From: Bacillota bacterium
Lineage (GTDB): Bacteria > Bacillota > UBA994 > UBA5500
NCBI GenBank assembly: GCA_012735505.1
Contig: JAAYHE010000079.1
Coordinates: 1 to 43,190 of the forward strand
DNA: 43,190 bases
Reading direction: 5' to 3'
The notes under the pieces are model-generated. The model did not search any database. It was not told the origin of the DNA and saw only the letters and a program-made list of their open reading frames with translations. Both the position numbers and the translations under genes were made by a program. The stretch's first letter is position 1. The number at the start of each line of letters is the position of its first letter. Of the stretch, positions 24,779 to 32,700 are shown in pieces.

Positions 24779-24970
24779 ATGAGCTCAAAATGCGATATCT
24801 GCGGCAAGACTCGTTCTGTTGGTCATAGAATCACTAGAGCTGACAATAGGGTAAAGAGAATATGGAAGCCTAACATTCAGCGAATCAGAATTGTTGTCGA
24901 TGGTCGCAATGTCCGTAAGAACGTGTGCACAACCTGCATCCGCTCTGGCAAGATCACACGGGCAATTTAG
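24779..24970 (+). CDS. rpmB: 50S ribosomal protein L28
   Basis: The 63-aa product begins MSSKCDICGKTRSVGHRIT and continues with WKPNIQRIRI and NVRKNVCTTCIRSGKI, the L28 pattern. Two CxxC pairs (CDIC and CTTC) make it the zinc-binding form. ATG 24779 is 7 bases after AAAGGAGG; the frame is open 12 codons earlier without similarity. It is a single-gene unit with its own promoter and terminator, flanked by divergent yloU and convergent spoVM, as in B. subtilis. Confidence 0.97.
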   Translation: MSSKCDICGKTRSVGHRITRADNRVKRIWKPNIQRIRIVVDGRNVRKNVCTTCIRSGKITRAI

Positions 24971-24981
24971 TATAAGAAGCC

Positions 24982-25010
24982 AAAAGCACTGGCGTACCAG
25001 TGCTTTTTTG
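24982..25010. terminator. Bidirectional terminator between rpmB and spoVM
   Basis: An 11-bp perfect stem (24982-24992 with 24997-25007) closes a four-base loop. It ends in T's on the plus strand for rpmB, and in U's from AAAA on the minus strand, four bases past the spoVM stop. Confidence 0.88.
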
Positions 25011-25014
25011 CTGT

Positions 25015-25086
25015 TCATTTGGAACGAATAAACAGCCGCAACAGACTGCGTAAGAAACGAGGAACACGAAATACATAAAAACGCAT
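25015..25086 (-). CDS. spoVM: Stage V sporulation protein M, 23 aa
   Basis: The peptide begins MRFYVFRVPRFLRSLLRLF and ends IRSK. It aligns without gaps at its N-terminus to B. subtilis SpoVM (MKFYTIKLPKFLGG...), keeping the M-[KR]-F-Y start, the helix-breaking Pro at position 9, and basic residues on an amphipathic helix. SpoVM recognises the convex forespore membrane and anchors SpoIVA for coat assembly. The position between rpe and rpmB is the expected one. GAGAGGGGG precedes the ATG. It is too short for most gene callers. Confidence 0.88.
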   Translation of the reverse strand: MRFYVFRVPRFLRSLLRLFIRSK

Positions 25087-25128
25087 TCAACCTGCCCCCT
25101 CTCCCACATTCCTCCGGTTAGCGGTAAA

Positions 25129-25308
25129 TCAGCCGATTACCAGTAGAAGGCCGCAGGCAATACAAAACAGAGCCACCAATCCCCAGAGGGCCCAAGGTGG
25201 CATCAATTTTAGTAGGATAAACACCCCGCCTACTACTAGCAAGCTACCAATAACTAGCCTACTTTCGCTGTGGCGCCCTCGCCTTGAAATTCTTCGAGGT
25301 CGGCGCAT
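25129..25308 (-). CDS. Small membrane protein, 59 aa, unknown function
   Basis: The product begins MRRPRRISRRGRHSESR, a very basic N-terminus, then hydrophobic LVIGSLLVVGGVFILLKLM, a short PPWALW turn and GLVALFCIACGLLLVIG. This predicts a two-helix protein with its N-terminus inside. ATG 25308 is preceded by GGAGGGGGGTGG. The frame is open further upstream, without such a site. It lies 42 bases before spoVM on the same strand and may be co-transcribed with it. I do not recognise a family. Confidence 0.65.
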   Translation of the reverse strand: MRRPRRISRRGRHSESRLVIGSLLVVGGVFILLKLMPPWALWGLVALFCIACGLLLVIG

Positions 25309-25380
25309 GTTTGCCACCCCCCTCCATCTATCTATACGCAGGCATATTTTGTCCACATTACTGCTTGGCGCCAAGAAATT

Positions 25381-25417
25381 CGCCCCCCAGATCTGCCGCA
25401 TCTGGGGGGCGCTTTTT
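25381..25417. terminator. Strong hairpin terminator downstream of rpe
   Basis: A GC-rich 12-bp stem (CGCCCCCCAGAT with ATCTGGGGGGCG, 25381-25392 and 25400-25411) follows the rpe stop. The minus-strand side has only a weak U-tract (AAUUUCUU). The plus-strand side has TTTTT, so it would work better for plus-strand transcription, although no gene there needs it. Confidence 0.7.
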
Positions 25418-26066
25418 ATAGACTTCCTTTCATCTGCTGCACAAAAACAGTCTTATCTTCGGACCGGAAAAAAGCAGAGCCGGTGATCAAAATATTAGCT
25501 CCGGCCGTGCGCAGTTTTTCTACATTGGGGAGACCAACGCCGCCATCCACCCAAATAGGCAAATCCAAACCCTTTTCCTGCAAGTACTGGCGTAAAGAAG
25601 CTATTTTAGGCAACACCGCTTCGATGAAAGGTTGTCCCCCGAAGCCCGGGTTAACGGTCATGATAAGCACATAATCAATTAGCGGAAGCATGGGCTTTAT
25701 AGTTTCCCAAGGCGTAGCGGGGTTGAGAGCAATACCTGCTTGGCAGCCGCCGACCTGGATCTGTTGCACCGCCCGGTGTAAATGGTAGGTGCTTTCTGCA
25801 TGCACGCTAATAGCTCTAGGTTTAGCCGCTAAGAAGCTAGCCAGATGCCGTTCGGGTTTTTCAATCATCAGATGTACTTCCACTGGCAAATGGGTAGCAG
25901 ACACTACTGCCTTGGCCACATCAGGCCCCATCGATAGGTTAGGCACAAAGTGCCCGTCCATCACATCGACATGCAGCCAATCTGCCCCAGCCTCTTCGGC
26001 CAGCCTGATAGAAGCTCGCAAATCTAGCCAGTCAGCGGCTAGGAGCGAGGGTGCAATCTTGAGCAT
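25416..26066 (-). CDS. rpe: Ribulose-phosphate 3-epimerase
   Basis: Rpe interconverts ribulose-5-P and xylulose-5-P. The 216-aa TIM barrel begins MLKIAPSLLAADWLDLRASI, with the metal/catalytic motif HVDVMDGHFVPN (His32, Asp34). VLIMTVNPGFGGQ and the second catalytic Asp in IWVDGGVG are intact. The start lies two bases after the rsgA stop. The rsgA-rpe-spoVM order is conserved; thiN, present in B. subtilis, is absent. Confidence 0.97.
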   Translation of the reverse strand: MLKIAPSLLAADWLDLRASIRLAEEAGADWLHVDVMDGHFVPNLSMGPDVAKAVVSATHLPVEVHLMIEKPERHLASFLAAKPRAISVHAESTYHLHRAVQQIQVGGCQAGIALNPATPWETIKPMLPLIDYVLIMTVNPGFGGQPFIEAVLPKIASLRQYLQEKGLDLPIWVDGGVGLPNVEKLRTAGANILITGSAFFRSEDKTVFVQQMKGSL

Positions 26067-26068
26067 AG

Positions 26069-26953
26069 TTAGTATCGCCTCTCCCTTTCATCTAACTCCT
26101 GATATAACTGTCGGTAACTATCCATTCGCGATTGAGCAACCAAGCCTGATTGCAGCGCCTCCTGTACAGCACAGTCGGGCTCCTGCAAGTGCGCACAACT
26201 GCTGCCAAAGCGGCAATTAGCAGCGAAACGCCGCAACTCGGGAAAATACTGATCTAGCTGAGCCGCCTGGAGATCTGCCGGTAACTGCAGGCGGCTAAAG
26301 CCAGGCGTGTCTACTAAGAAGCCGTCGATAGGAGGGGGCAAGGGCAATAGTTCTACATGCTTGGTGGTATGCCGTCCTGTCCCACTTCTCTGACTAACGC
26401 TACCAGTTTCAGCAACACGTTCAGCCACCAGCGTATTCAGCAAGCTAGATTTGCCAACACCCGACTGGCCAGCCAAGACAGTCACATGCCCGCTTAAATG
26501 CCGCTTTAACTCCTCTAAGCCACCCGCTTGCTTTAAGCTGAAGAAAAAGCAAGGGTAGCCGATATTTTCATATAACCTTTTCAAGGCTGCCCCAGTTCCT
26601 TCGGTATCTAAATCTGCCTTATTAACTCCTACAATTGCCGGTAACTGCATAAATTCTGCCGTCACCAACAAACGGTCTATAAGACTGAGGTTGGGAGAGG
26701 GAGCAGCAGCAGCACACATTACCAAGACCTGATCAACATTAGCTACCAAAGGGCGCTCCAGATAACTCTGGCGCGGCAGAATCTCCTCTAAGACACCAGT
26801 TTCATCCGTCAACAGACTACATCGCACCCGATCGCCTACCAAAGGCTTAGCTTCCCCTTGTCTAAATCTGCCGCGCGCCCGACAAGTAATAAGGCCAACC
26901 TCTGTTTGTACGAAATAGTAACCTGCCAAAATTTTAGTGATGATACCTTTGAT
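26069..26953 (-). CDS. rsgA: Ribosome small subunit-dependent GTPase RsgA, probable ATC start
   Basis: RsgA is a circularly permuted GTPase that checks late 30S assembly. An OB-fold comes first, then G4 GVNKADL, G1 LAGQSGVGKSSLLN and G3 VDTPGF, then a zinc site CRFGSSCAHLQEPDC. The first conventional start is TTG 26929 (286 aa), but it has no ribosome binding site at a proper distance and lacks the usual N-terminus. Reading back eight codons to ATC 26953 gives IKGIITKILAGYYFVQ, which matches the family start. That ATC overlaps the prkC stop as TAATC and has AGAGGTG 8 bases upstream. A TAATG with a G-to-C change or sequence error would look the same. Confidence 0.93.
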   Translation of the reverse strand: MKGIITKILAGYYFVQTEVGLITCRARGRFRQGEAKPLVGDRVRCSLLTDETGVLEEILPRQSYLERPLVANVDQVLVMCAAAAPSPNLSLIDRLLVTAEFMQLPAIVGVNKADLDTEGTGAALKRLYENIGYPCFFFSLKQAGGLEELKRHLSGHVTVLAGQSGVGKSSLLNTLVAERVAETGSVSQRSGTGRHTTKHVELLPLPPPIDGFLVDTPGFSRLQLPADLQAAQLDQYFPELRRFAANCRFGSSCAHLQEPDCAVQEALQSGLVAQSRMDSYRQLYQELDERERRY

Positions 26954-28821
26954 TAAGGATACACCTCTTCCTTTACAACCTGTCCATCATCCTTAATTGT
27001 AATGCGCAAGAAACCAGCTCCAGTGAGATTCCACTGTATCGTTTCTCCGCGCTTATGGCGTGCCGAATACTCTAAAACAACACCGTTTACATCTTCCCGA
27101 TACACTTCAATCTGATGATTGTTTCTTTCGCTATTGGCTGGAACCGTATATGATGCAATAGCGGTAACCTCTTTCGGTCCAAACTTGAGGGAAATTGTTT
27201 GGCCGGGTAGCACAGGTGTACCCGAGGCTGGTGTTTGTTCAACAACGATCCCATCTACCATGGGGCCACTGGTATCCCCCAAGACTAAGCCTAATTCAGC
27301 CAAGTGCTGTTGCGCTTCCGTAGCCGTCTGACCGCGGAAGCTAGGCAAAACAAAAGGCTGCGGGGCAGGACCTTGGCTAACAGTCAACATAATTGGCGTT
27401 GAGCGTTTAAGCCGCGTATTACCTACCGGATTCTGTCCCACCACTTCATCTACCGGCTGGTCTGAATAGACGCGGTTGATAGGATCAGCAACAAAACCAG
27501 CGTTTTGCAGTTCAACTTGAGCGATGCGCAGCGGTTTACCCACTACATCGGGCACTTCTGCATACTCGGGTCCCTTGCTGATAACCAGAGTGATAGTCCG
27601 CCCGGCCCGCACTTTACGACCTTCTGGCAAATCCTGACTCAAAACCACATTAGGTTCTGCATCACTATACTGTTCGCTACCAACGATAAAACCTAGACTG
27701 CGCGCACTCAATACACGTTGCGCGTCAGAAAGAGTCATCCCTACCACATTAGGGACTTCCACAATAGCACCAGGCCGAAACCACCAAAACAAGAATATGA
27801 AGCTGGTTAACAATAAGACGCCGCCAGTAGCTATGATATATTGCCACCACGGGCGCTTCCTTGCTTGCGGCCGGCTTTCCCTGCTCTCCTTAGCCGCCGG
27901 CTGGTGTTCAGGCCCCGCAATAGTTTTCTCTAGTGCGCTCGTATCCGCCTGTGTAGAAGCGGTCAGATCATCCACCAAGGCGGCGAGATCGTCCGTCTGT
28001 TGCTCCTCTTGTAGCAACTTCTGCAAATCCGCAGCCAGCTCATCTGCCGTCTGATAACGGCTAGCTTGATCCTTGCTCATAGCTTTTGCCACTACTTGCT
28101 CTACTCGGGCAGGAATGTCAGGGTTGATCTCTCGCAAAGACTTAGGAGTCTCCTGTAAGTGTTTCAGAGCAATAGAAAACATACTATCGCCGGTAAAGGG
28201 AACTTGCCCTGTCAGGAGTTCATACAGCACTACCCCTAAGGAATAGATATCCGAACGTTCACCGACTATACCCCCCCGGGCTTGTTCGGGCGATATATAG
28301 TGAACTGAGCCCATTAATGCTCCCGAATCAGTCAGGGTAGAAGTAGTGGCAGCGCGGGCAATACCAAAATCTGTTACTTTAACATGCCCGTCGGGTGTCA
28401 ACATAATGTTGTGCGGCTTGATATCGCGATGAATGACCCCGTATTTATGCGCCACTTGCAGTGCCTCGGCAATTTGCCGCCCAATCTGCAAGGCGTCGGC
28501 AACAGCAAGCGGCCCCTTTTCATTTAATACCTGCTTCAAAGTCTTACCATGCAAAAATTCCATGACGATGTAATGGACATCGCCATCTTGCCCTACATCA
28601 TATACGCTAACAATATTAGGGCTCGAGAGCCTAGCTGCCGCTTGCGCCTCCCGACGAAATTTACGTACAAAATCTTCGTCGCCAGTAAAGTGAGGGCTTA
28701 AAATCTTGATGGCTACAATGCGGTCTAGGAGTAAATCGCGGGCTCGATAAACAAAAGCCATACCGCCCCCACCTACGCGTTCTAATAGCTCATAGCGGTT
28801 GCTCAGGATGCGTCCGGTCAC
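26953..28821 (-). CDS. prkC: PASTA-domain Ser/Thr protein kinase PrkC
   Basis: PrkC senses muropeptides and beta-lactam-like ligands and phosphorylates cell-wall and translation proteins. The kinase domain (about 1-265) has GGGGMAFVYRA, Lys39, HRDIKPHN (Asp133) and DFG (Asp151). A single membrane helix spans about 325-348. Three PASTA domains follow (about 354-418, 421-485 and 489-549), with a C-terminal Ig-like tail to 622, as in B. subtilis PrkC. I choose GTG 28821, which overlaps the prpC stop as GTGA and yields MTGRILSNRYELLERVG; GTG codons at 28830 and 28836 are alternatives. PrpC and RsgA flank it. Confidence 0.96.
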   Translation of the reverse strand: MTGRILSNRYELLERVGGGGMAFVYRARDLLLDRIVAIKILSPHFTGDEDFVRKFRREAQAAARLSSPNIVSVYDVGQDGDVHYIVMEFLHGKTLKQVLNEKGPLAVADALQIGRQIAEALQVAHKYGVIHRDIKPHNIMLTPDGHVKVTDFGIARAATTSTLTDSGALMGSVHYISPEQARGGIVGERSDIYSLGVVLYELLTGQVPFTGDSMFSIALKHLQETPKSLREINPDIPARVEQVVAKAMSKDQASRYQTADELAADLQKLLQEEQQTDDLAALVDDLTASTQADTSALEKTIAGPEHQPAAKESRESRPQARKRPWWQYIIATGGVLLLTSFIFLFWWFRPGAIVEVPNVVGMTLSDAQRVLSARSLGFIVGSEQYSDAEPNVVLSQDLPEGRKVRAGRTITLVISKGPEYAEVPDVVGKPLRIAQVELQNAGFVADPINRVYSDQPVDEVVGQNPVGNTRLKRSTPIMLTVSQGPAPQPFVLPSFRGQTATEAQQHLAELGLVLGDTSGPMVDGIVVEQTPASGTPVLPGQTISLKFGPKEVTAIASYTVPANSERNNHQIEVYREDVNGVVLEYSARHKRGETIQWNLTGAGFLRITIKDDGQVVKEEVYP

Positions 28822-29564
28822 TTGCTCCACCCCCACCTAGCCAACACTACGGAAATATTGTCGTGCCCGCCCAGCTCGTTGGCACTTGCTACCAATTTCT
28901 CCGCTGCCGCTTGTAGATCATGTTCGGTGGCTAAGTGCGCAGCTAGAGTAGCATCGTCTAGTAAAGAAAACAAGCCGTCAGAAGCGATTAAAACGATGTC
29001 GTCGGGCTTAATTGCACTAGTCAGCAGATCTATCTCCAAGTCGGTATCAATACCAACAGCACGGAGCAGCACGTTACGCTGGGGATGAACCCGAGCTTCT
29101 TCTGGAGACAACTCGCCGTTTCTCACCAACTCGCTCACTAAACTGTGATCATTGGTCAGCTGACGACAAATGCCGTCGCGATACAAATATAACCTCGAGT
29201 CACCAACATGACCGATAAATAGTTCGTCAGGGGTTAACAAGGCTGCTGTCAAGGTCGTTCCCATGCCAGCCAGACGAAAATCTGAAACTGCTAGGTCATA
29301 TACCGCCCGATTAGCTCGGCGGATAGCCATTTCTAAGGCTAACAAAGGAGCCGTTTCCTCTCTGAGGGCAGCTAACACTTCTTCTTCTAAGCAGTTGATG
29401 GCAGTACGGCTAGCCACATCCCCGGCCCGATGCCCGCCTACCCCATCGGCTATTGCCAGAATCGCCCACTCTTTCCCGCTAAAAGCTGCGGTTCGGGCCA
29501 AATAAGAATCCTCGTTGGCCGACCGCATCTGTCCTAGATCGCTCTTCATCCCCAGTTGCAGCAT
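28818..29564 (-). CDS. prpC: PP2C-family Ser/Thr phosphatase PrpC
   Basis: PrpC reverses PrkC phosphorylation. The 248-aa product has the PP2C metal motifs: RSANEDSYL, then IADGVGGHRAGDVAS, VGDSRLYLYRDG, and DGLFSLLDD with the terminal GGHDNISVVL. The first ATG is at 29564; a second (MKSDLGQMR) lies five codons on. The stop overlaps the prkC start. The rlmN-prpC-prkC-rsgA order is the Firmicutes standard. Confidence 0.96.
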   Translation of the reverse strand: MLQLGMKSDLGQMRSANEDSYLARTAAFSGKEWAILAIADGVGGHRAGDVASRTAINCLEEEVLAALREETAPLLALEMAIRRANRAVYDLAVSDFRLAGMGTTLTAALLTPDELFIGHVGDSRLYLYRDGICRQLTNDHSLVSELVRNGELSPEEARVHPQRNVLLRAVGIDTDLEIDLLTSAIKPDDIVLIASDGLFSLLDDATLAAHLATEHDLQAAAEKLVASANELGGHDNISVVLARWGWSK

Positions 29565-29570
29565 ACTTTC

Positions 29571-30617
29571 CTACTCCTCTCCTTGGAGTCTCCTTCTAAG
29601 CTGCCCGCAAGCAGCTTCTATTTCGGGACCTAGTTCTCGGCGTAAGGTAACTGCCACACCTCGTCGTTCTAGGGCCCGGATAAAAGTGCGCACTTGCCCT
29701 TCGCTGGGAGTTTGCCAAGGCAAACCTGCTACCTCGTTATAAGGTATTACGTTGACATCAGCCATAATACCTGCCACGAGGTCTGCTAATTTTTCCGCAT
29801 GCACCAACTGGTCATTAACACCTGCCAACAGGACATACTCAAAGGTAACCCGCCGCCGCGTGGCAACTGCATAATCCCGCACTGCCGGTATCAATTTGGA
29901 CAATGGATATCTTCGGTTCACTGGCATCAGTTGGTCCCGCAGATAGTCCATGGGCGCATGCAAGGAAACAGCTAGGGTTATAGGGAGATTTTCTTCCGCC
30001 AATTGCCGGATAGCCGGGACAATGCCGGCGGTAGAAATAGTAATATTGCGAAGCCCGATGTTATAACAGAGCTTGTTATTAGCCATGCGAATGCTGTTGA
30101 GCACCTGGGAGTAATTGTCTAGCGGCTCCCCCATTCCCATATATACCAGATGCCCTACCCGTTGTTGCCTCGGGGCCAATTCCTTGTTAGCCCACCAGAT
30201 TTGCTCGATAATCTCTGCAGCCGTCAGATCAGCTGCGAATCCTTCTAAGCCTGAAGCGCAAAAAGCGCAACCCATTTTACAGCCGACTTGGCTGGAGAGG
30301 CACAAAGTCACGCCATGGTGATAATTTAAGATAACACATTCCACAATCTTGTCGTCTGGGAAGGCAATTGCCAATTTGGTAGTGCCATCAGGTGCTGACT
30401 GGCGAGCAATCACCTGCCCCACCCCAATCACAGCTGCCTCTGCCAACTGTTGTCGTAATTTCTTGGGAAAATTAGTCATTTGTTCAAAATCGCTGACCCC
30501 ATGGCGATACACCCATTCCATCAGCTGCCGCGCCCGATATTCGGGCTGGCCCAAATCGGCAAAGAAATCGGTGAGGGCAGGCCAGGGCAAACCTAGAAGA
30601 TTTCGCTTAGTCGTCAA
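29571..30617 (-). CDS. rlmN: Dual-specificity RNA methyltransferase RlmN
   Basis: RlmN is a radical-SAM enzyme that makes m2A2503 in 23S rRNA and m2A37 in tRNA. The Fe-S motif CKMGCAFC lies at residues 113-120. Catalytic residues include Glu93 (VECV) and a C-terminal Cys (EAACGQL). The N-terminal RNA-binding region has PEYRARQLMEWVYRHG. The product is 348 aa. The start is TTG 30617; GGAGG is 12 bases upstream, which is rather far. It follows rsmB by 33 bases. Confidence 0.97.
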   Translation of the reverse strand: MTTKRNLLGLPWPALTDFFADLGQPEYRARQLMEWVYRHGVSDFEQMTNFPKKLRQQLAEAAVIGVGQVIARQSAPDGTTKLAIAFPDDKIVECVILNYHHGVTLCLSSQVGCKMGCAFCASGLEGFAADLTAAEIIEQIWWANKELAPRQQRVGHLVYMGMGEPLDNYSQVLNSIRMANNKLCYNIGLRNITISTAGIVPAIRQLAEENLPITLAVSLHAPMDYLRDQLMPVNRRYPLSKLIPAVRDYAVATRRRVTFEYVLLAGVNDQLVHAEKLADLVAGIMADVNVIPYNEVAGLPWQTPSEGQVRTFIRALERRGVAVTLRRELGPEIEAACGQLRRRLQGEE

Positions 30618-30650
30618 TTTGGGCTAGCACCTCCTTCTGTATTGGCCTTG

Positions 30651-31979
30651 CTATCGCCTGCGCCCCAAACGAGCTATGAAAAAGCCGTCTAACCCATGTC
30701 GGTGGGGATGAGTAGTCAATGTTCCAGCTTCCAGCTCTGCCCCCCACACTGCCTGCAGTGGTTCTGGCCAGGGCAGGGGCTCAAAGGCTGGTTGCTGTTG
30801 TAGGAAGGCGTCAACTATTTCACTAGATTCCTCCGGCTCAGTACTACAAACGCTATAAACTAATACCCCGCCTACCTTCACTAAAGAGGCCGCTTGTTGC
30901 AAGATCTTTATTTGTAAAGCGCTAAGCTGGCGAATATCAGCAGGCTGGCGTTGCCAACGAATATCCGGCTTGCGCCGAATTACACCGAGGCCAGAACAGG
31001 GGGCATCAACAAGCACGCAGTCGGCCGGCTCCCACCCTTGTTCAGCTAGCTTGGTCGCGTCGATACAACGGGTATTTACACTGTTGATTTGCAGGCGTTT
31101 CGCTGCTTTTTCTATCAGCCCGAGGCGCCGGGAATGGATATCGAGGGCAACTACTTGCCCCGTATTCTGCATTAGCTCGGCCATGTGCAAGGCCTTACCC
31201 CCAGGTGCGGCGCAAACATCATAGACGAGTTGACCAGGCTGGGGATCTACTACCTGACCTACCAAAGTAGATGCCGCGCCTTGCACGGTGCAGCGCCCCT
31301 TCGCTAGAGCTGACAAATGGGGCAAAGAAGCGGCCGTCAGATGTACGCTATTCTTCACCCACCTATTTGCCTCGGCCTCCAGCCCTTCGGCCTCTAATTC
31401 GGCCAATAACTCGGCTTGTGTGTTCAGCAGCGTATTGACCCGTAAGTCAATCCCTGGCACTTGGTTATGAGCCTGGCACAAGGCTCTTGTTTCTTCTGTT
31501 CCGTAGCGCTCTAACCAGCGAGCTATCATCCATTCGGGAAAACTATACCGAACACTGAGATTGTATGTAGCAGATTCAGTCTGTGGCCAAGGCAGGTCAT
31601 CTTTACAGCGAACTGCCCGGCGCAAGACGGCATTGACTAAACCCGCTACGCCCTTATGCCCTACCCGATGTGCTAGCCGCACACTTTCATCTACAGCAGC
31701 ATGATCGGGCACCTGTAAATAAATAATTTGATAAAGCCCTAGGCGCAATACGTTGCGAATAGCTGGTTGTAACTTGGCTAAAGGGCGGGTCAACCACTGG
31801 CTTAGCAAATAGTCTAAACTAGCGCGATAGGTAAGGGTGCCATAAACCAGCTGCTTAATTAAAGCTGCATCGGTGCTAGAGACATTCTTGGTAGCTTGTT
31901 TTAAGGCCAAATTACTATAGGCACCCGCCTCTAAGACAGCCGTAATCGCTTCTAAAGCTTTACCCCGTGCCGTAACCAC
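30651..31979 (-). CDS. rsmB: 16S rRNA (cytosine-967-C5)-methyltransferase RsmB
   Basis: The 442-aa product has an N-terminal NusB-like domain (about 1-130) and a C-terminal SAM methyltransferase. YDVCAAPGGKALHMAEL is the SAM site, and VDAPCSGLGVIRRKPDIRW and YSVCSTEPEES carry the two catalytic cysteines. The GTG start at 31979 overlaps the preceding stop as TAGTG, so it is coupled to yugP. It belongs to the fmt-rsmB-rlmN cluster. Confidence 0.97.
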   Translation of the reverse strand: MVTARGKALEAITAVLEAGAYSNLALKQATKNVSSTDAALIKQLVYGTLTYRASLDYLLSQWLTRPLAKLQPAIRNVLRLGLYQIIYLQVPDHAAVDESVRLAHRVGHKGVAGLVNAVLRRAVRCKDDLPWPQTESATYNLSVRYSFPEWMIARWLERYGTEETRALCQAHNQVPGIDLRVNTLLNTQAELLAELEAEGLEAEANRWVKNSVHLTAASLPHLSALAKGRCTVQGAASTLVGQVVDPQPGQLVYDVCAAPGGKALHMAELMQNTGQVVALDIHSRRLGLIEKAAKRLQINSVNTRCIDATKLAEQGWEPADCVLVDAPCSGLGVIRRKPDIRWQRQPADIRQLSALQIKILQQAASLVKVGGVLVYSVCSTEPEESSEIVDAFLQQQPAFEPLPWPEPLQAVWGAELEAGTLTTHPHRHGLDGFFIARLGRRR

Positions 31980-32668
31980 TAGTCTCGAGACCGCCGTAGG
32001 AGTAACAGACGTATTAGTTGAGCCACAGCAGTAGCAGCTGCCGCTACATAGGTTAACGCCGCCGCCTGCAAAACAGAGCGCACCGGTTTTAACTCGTGTT
32101 GAGTTAAGTAGTTACCGTTACTAAGCATAGCAATCGCGCGGGCGCTAGCGTTAAACTCTACGGGCAGAGTAATAACCTGAAACAAGACTGCGCCTAGGAA
32201 GAAAAGAATCCCTAAGTCGGCTAAACCGGGCAAGCTCATAGCAAAGCCTAAGACAAAAAGAGGCCAAGCCAAGGTAGAGCCTAACTGGGCAACCGGAACA
32301 AAGGCATTGCGCAGCGCTAATGGTGCATAAGCCGAGCTATGCTGTACGGCATGCCCCGTTTCATGGGCTGCGATACCTAAGGCGGCTAGAGAAGTACCAT
32401 GGTAAATCTCTGGCGATAAACGCACTTTTTTGCTGCGGGGATCGTAGTGGTCGGTCAAACGACCGCGGGTCATTTCTACTTCTACGTCATGTAGGCCATG
32501 CTGCTTGAGCAAGGCGCGTGCCGTTTCGGCACCAGTTAACCCACGGCTATTAGCAACGCGAGCATATCGTTCGTACGCAGCCGTTACCTTATTTTGAGCA
32601 TATATAGATAATAAGAAGGCTAACAGCACAAAAATTGTACCTGGTCCACCAACCCAAAACATACGCAT
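31979..32668 (-). CDS. yugP: YugP-family zinc metallopeptidase
   Basis: The 229-aa membrane protein has the zincin motif HETGHAVQH (His102, Glu103, His106). It has an N-terminal membrane helix (residues 8-23) and further hydrophobic segments near 130-165 and 200-220. PVEFNASARAI is another conserved block of the family. Its substrates are unknown. In many clostridia it sits between fmt and rsmB, as here. ATG 32668 has AAAGGGAGG about 5 bases upstream. Confidence 0.92.
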   Translation of the reverse strand: MRMFWVGGPGTIFVLLAFLLSIYAQNKVTAAYERYARVANSRGLTGAETARALLKQHGLHDVEVEMTRGRLTDHYDPRSKKVRLSPEIYHGTSLAALGIAAHETGHAVQHSSAYAPLALRNAFVPVAQLGSTLAWPLFVLGFAMSLPGLADLGILFFLGAVLFQVITLPVEFNASARAIAMLSNGNYLTQHELKPVRSVLQAAALTYVAAAATAVAQLIRLLLLRRSRD

Positions 32669-32700
32669 CCTCCCTTTCTAAAACAAATTATCTGCAGGCG

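Noticed and set aside
26953-28821. Extra C-terminal region in PrkC after the third PASTA domain
   Set aside because: An Ig-like C-terminal domain is normal for B. subtilis-type PrkC, so it is not unusual.
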